Shown here piece after piece: positions 5,603 to 6,324 of a stretch of 6,324 bases of DNA. The stretch is from DASUMP01 sp036277635. Its GTDB lineage: Bacteria > Actinomycetota > Acidimicrobiia > IMCC26256 > PALSA-610. Position numbers and translations under genes: made by a program. The stretch is taken from positions 1 to 6,324 of the forward strand of contig DASUMP010000094.1 in NCBI GenBank assembly GCA_036277635.1. Reading direction: 5' to 3'. Below the pieces are notes generated by a model. The model did no database searches. It saw only the letters and a program-made list of their open reading frames with translations, and was not told the DNA's origin. Position 1 is the first letter of the stretch, and every line of letters starts with the position of its first letter.

Positions 5603-6324
5603 ATGACACGCCAGGTGCATCGGTGGGCGGGCGCGCTCGCGCTCGCGACGACGCTCGGACTCACCGCCGCCGCGTGCGGCAGCGACGGCGACGAGTCGTC
5701 GGCGAGCACGACGACGATCAGCGCGCCCTCCGACGCGGTCGTGGTCATCGATCCGGGCGACGACGGCGTGTACGCGCCCGAGCTCGACCCGGCCGACTTC
5801 ATCGACGGGATCACCCACCCGTACCTGCCGTTCACCGTCGGCTCCGAGTGGATCTACGAAGGATTTTCCGACGGCGAGACCGAACGCATCGAGATCGTCG
5901 TCACCGACGAGCGCAAGGAGATCCTCGGGATCTCGGCGACCGTCGTGCGCGACACCGTGTACGTGGGCGGCGAGCTCGTGGAGGACACGTTCGACTGGTA
6001 CGGCCAGGACCGCGACGGCAACGTGTGGTACCTCGGCGAGGACTCGAAGGAGTACGAAGACGGCGAGGTCGTGAGCACCGCCGGCTCGTGGGAGGCCGGC
6101 GTCGACGGCGCGCAGCCGGGGATCGTGATGCCCGCGGTCGCCGAAGTCGGCCACGCGTACCGCCAGGAGTTCTACGCCGGTGAAGCCGAAGACCTCGCCG
6201 AGATCATCGCGATCGGCGAGACGCTCACGATCGGCATCGGCGACTACGCCGACGTGATCCGCACGCGGGAGTGGACGCCCCTCGAGCCCGACGTCGTCGA
6301 GGAGAAGACCTACGCCCCCGGCGT
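5603..6324 (+). CDS. Secreted lipoprotein of unknown function, 3'-partial
   Basis: The frame is open from ATG 5603 to the right edge, giving 240 residues with no stop. The N-terminus is a lipoprotein signal peptide: basic MTRQVHRW, hydrophobic 9-24, and C25 after TAAA. The -3 residue is Ala rather than the usual Leu, so lipidation is likely but not certain. A Ser/Thr linker (32-43) leads to a soluble domain rich in beta-strand patterns and aromatic residues, including HPYLPFTVGSEWIYEG (72-87), VRDTVYVGGELVEDTFDWY (115-133) and GNVWYLGED. The start of the domain and the DTFDWY...GNVWY pattern resemble conserved hypothetical secreted proteins of actinobacteria and soil bacteria, as far as I can recall; I know of no assigned activity. 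It begins with the same nine bases (ATGACACGC) as the PepSY gene and is probably in its transcription unit, so it may act at the envelope under the same regulator. Confidence 0.88.
   Translation, partial: MTRQVHRWAGALALATTLGLTAAACGSDGDESSASTTTISAPSDAVVVIDPGDDGVYAPELDPADFIDGITHPYLPFTVGSEWIYEGFSDGETERIEIVVTDERKEILGISATVVRDTVYVGGELVEDTFDWYGQDRDGNVWYLGEDSKEYEDGEVVSTAGSWEAGVDGAQPGIVMPAVAEVGHAYRQEFYAGEAEDLAEIIAIGETLTIGIGDYADVIRTREWTPLEPDVVEEKTYAPG

Noticed and set aside
4948..6183. Plus-strand open frame of 411 codons across the kinase end, PepSY and lipoprotein genes
   Set aside because: It is out of frame with all three and almost entirely Arg/Gly/His; it has no ribosome binding site or recognisable domain.

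Overview
This is a very GC-rich, gene-dense window with GTG starts, purine-rich ribosome binding sites and strong third-position G/C bias. Together with an OmpR-type two-component operon followed by a small PepSY protein, and a Pro/Thr tail ending in a TTTTTVPG-like stretch, it suggests a high-GC actinobacterium. An Acidimicrobiia-like lineage is my best guess, but this is an inference from composition and style, not an identification.

Layout. (1) From the left edge to about 2912, on the minus strand, lies one very large open frame with no stop before the edge. It encodes a polytopic membrane GGDEF-EAL protein of at least 970 residues. After the EAL domain it continues into an unusual tail: a likely extra membrane helix, a dockerin/EF-hand-like Asp-rich loop, a long Pro/Thr/Ser/Gly linker and 7-residue repeats that run off the window. 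(2) From 2913 to 3088 is a divergent intergenic region with two 11-bp direct repeats (TTCAGCG units). (3) On the plus strand, 3089-3766 encodes an OmpR/PhoB-type response regulator and 3771-5150 its HAMP-type sensor histidine kinase, only 4 bases apart. (4) From 5151 to 5233 is a short gap with a second, weaker copy of the same 11-bp direct repeat, placed the same way relative to a possible -10 box, plus two inverted repeats. (5) 5234-5572 encodes a small exported PepSY-like protein with an Asp-rich C-terminus. (6) From 5603 to the right edge is a secreted lipoprotein of unknown function, partial at its 3' end.

How the parts may work together. The kinase has an extracytoplasmic sensor loop of about 120 residues, and the regulator is a DNA-binding OmpR-family protein. 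The next two genes encode envelope proteins, the usual setting for an envelope-stress or metal/cation sensing module with accessory PepSY proteins. The matching direct repeats suggest that the regulator controls both its own operon and the PepSY/lipoprotein pair. The divergent GGDEF-EAL gene shares the intergenic region, so c-di-GMP turnover could be linked to the same signal. The regulatory links are inferences. The domain calls rest on motifs visible in the sequence. No tRNA, rRNA, CRISPR array or mobile element was seen.
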